NCBI GenBank assembly: GCA_019633425.1
Contig: WSUB01000052.1
Location: 1-64,000, forward strand
DNA from: Tulasnella sp. 424
Lineage: Eukaryota > Basidiomycota > Agaricomycetes > Cantharellales > Tulasnellaceae
Direction: 5' to 3'
Length of the DNA stretch: 64,000 nt
The position numbers were made by a program, and so were the translations under genes. Positions 63,689 to 64,000 of this stretch are shown here, in pieces. Below the pieces are notes generated by a model. That model searched no databases, was not told the origin of the DNA, and saw nothing but the letters and a program-made list of their open reading frames with translations. Each line of letters begins with the position of its first letter. The first letter of the stretch is position 1.

Positions 63689-64000
63689 TTGTTCTTCGGG
63701 GCATTCGAGATTAGGGAGACCGGTATCTGGTTTCAGGCGAAAGAAGTCACGCACGCGAAGCGCGAATTCCGTTGCCGCATTGTCTGCTGGTAGAATGGCT
63801 CATTCTCTGTCTCCATCATCCTATGTTGTGCGCTTCGATAGAAGTATTTCATCATCCTCCGATTGCTATCGGCTCTACCTCAACTTATCCCAACTGCCTT
63901 TAATTGTCTTTCCGTTACGTTGCGAACGCTACATCTGTTCTTGTCGTTTGATAGAATGAAACAAAGCATTATGAAGAACGTATAGAGAGGGTTTGATCAG
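63689..64000. other. 3' flank of K4, cut by the window end
   Basis: Colinear with 56697-57000 up to the last base. A third IND1-like remnant may follow outside the window. Confidence 0.5.

Larger units (their letters stand above)
42210..64000. repeat. three tandem 7-8 kb units, each F-box gene (minus) head to head with kinase-TPR gene (plus)
   Basis: Unit A is about 42210-50370, unit B 50370-57300 and unit C 57300 to the window end. Colinear homology covers the F-box 3' flank, the F-box body, the divergent spacer, the kinase-TPR gene and its 3' flank. Kinase starts are 8342 and 7229 bases apart. Units differ by the length of the IND1-like remnant, TPR number and one 514-base insertion in unit C. 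Confidence 0.9.

Overview
The window is nuclear DNA of a filamentous basidiomycete, most likely an Agaricomycete. Genes are cut by many short introns of about 45-110 bases with GT..AG ends. The contents fit that group: a CBM1-bearing GH11 xylanase, a Ras-associated LRR adenylate cyclase, a DUF6535-type membrane protein, and kinases with the catalytic motif HGDLK fused to TPR arrays. No tRNA, rRNA, CRISPR array or prokaryotic operon was seen. The order within Agaricomycetes cannot be fixed; kinase-TPR expansion suggests, but does not prove, a Cantharellales-like fungus. All exon models were built by hand from splice motifs, reading phase and recalled family motifs, without alignment software.

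Layout. 1-5 kb: GH11 xylanase and a polytopic membrane protein. 5.7-10.1 kb: a kinase-TPR gene (K1) with about 17 near-identical repeats and a decayed tail. 10.7-11.5 kb: a 753-base non-coding inverted-repeat element. 11.9-12.6 kb: a broken partial copy of the LRR gene found at 16.3-18.2 kb. 13.2-37.8 kb is mostly housekeeping: O-acetylhomoserine sulfhydrylase, an LRR-like protein, an MRM2-type rRNA methyltransferase, adenylate cyclase, a DUF6535-like protein, a Cdc1/Ted1-type metallophosphoesterase, a short-chain dehydrogenase with an altered active site, and an RRP3/DDX47 helicase.

38-64 kb is an accessory tandem array. Two F-box genes (F1 broken, F2 intact) are followed by three copies of a 7-8 kb unit. 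Each unit has an F-box gene on the minus strand head to head with a kinase-TPR gene on the plus strand. In unit A a broken minus-strand copy of an IND1/NUBPL-type Fe-S P-loop NTPase follows the kinase; unit B keeps only its last exon, and unit C runs off the window. All three kinase-TPR genes (K2, K3, K4) keep open frames, conserved introns and catalytic residues. All three unit F-box copies are broken. TPR number differs (9, 9 and 7), and K1 uses a longer repeat period. A 514-base TIR element with a 9-base target duplication sits only in unit C.

The array is the most interesting part of the window. It is a head-to-head gene pair being copied, in which the F-box half decays while the kinase-TPR half is kept and its repeats diversify. 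This resembles the birth-and-death, repeat-shuffling behaviour of fungal allorecognition receptors, but that role is inference.
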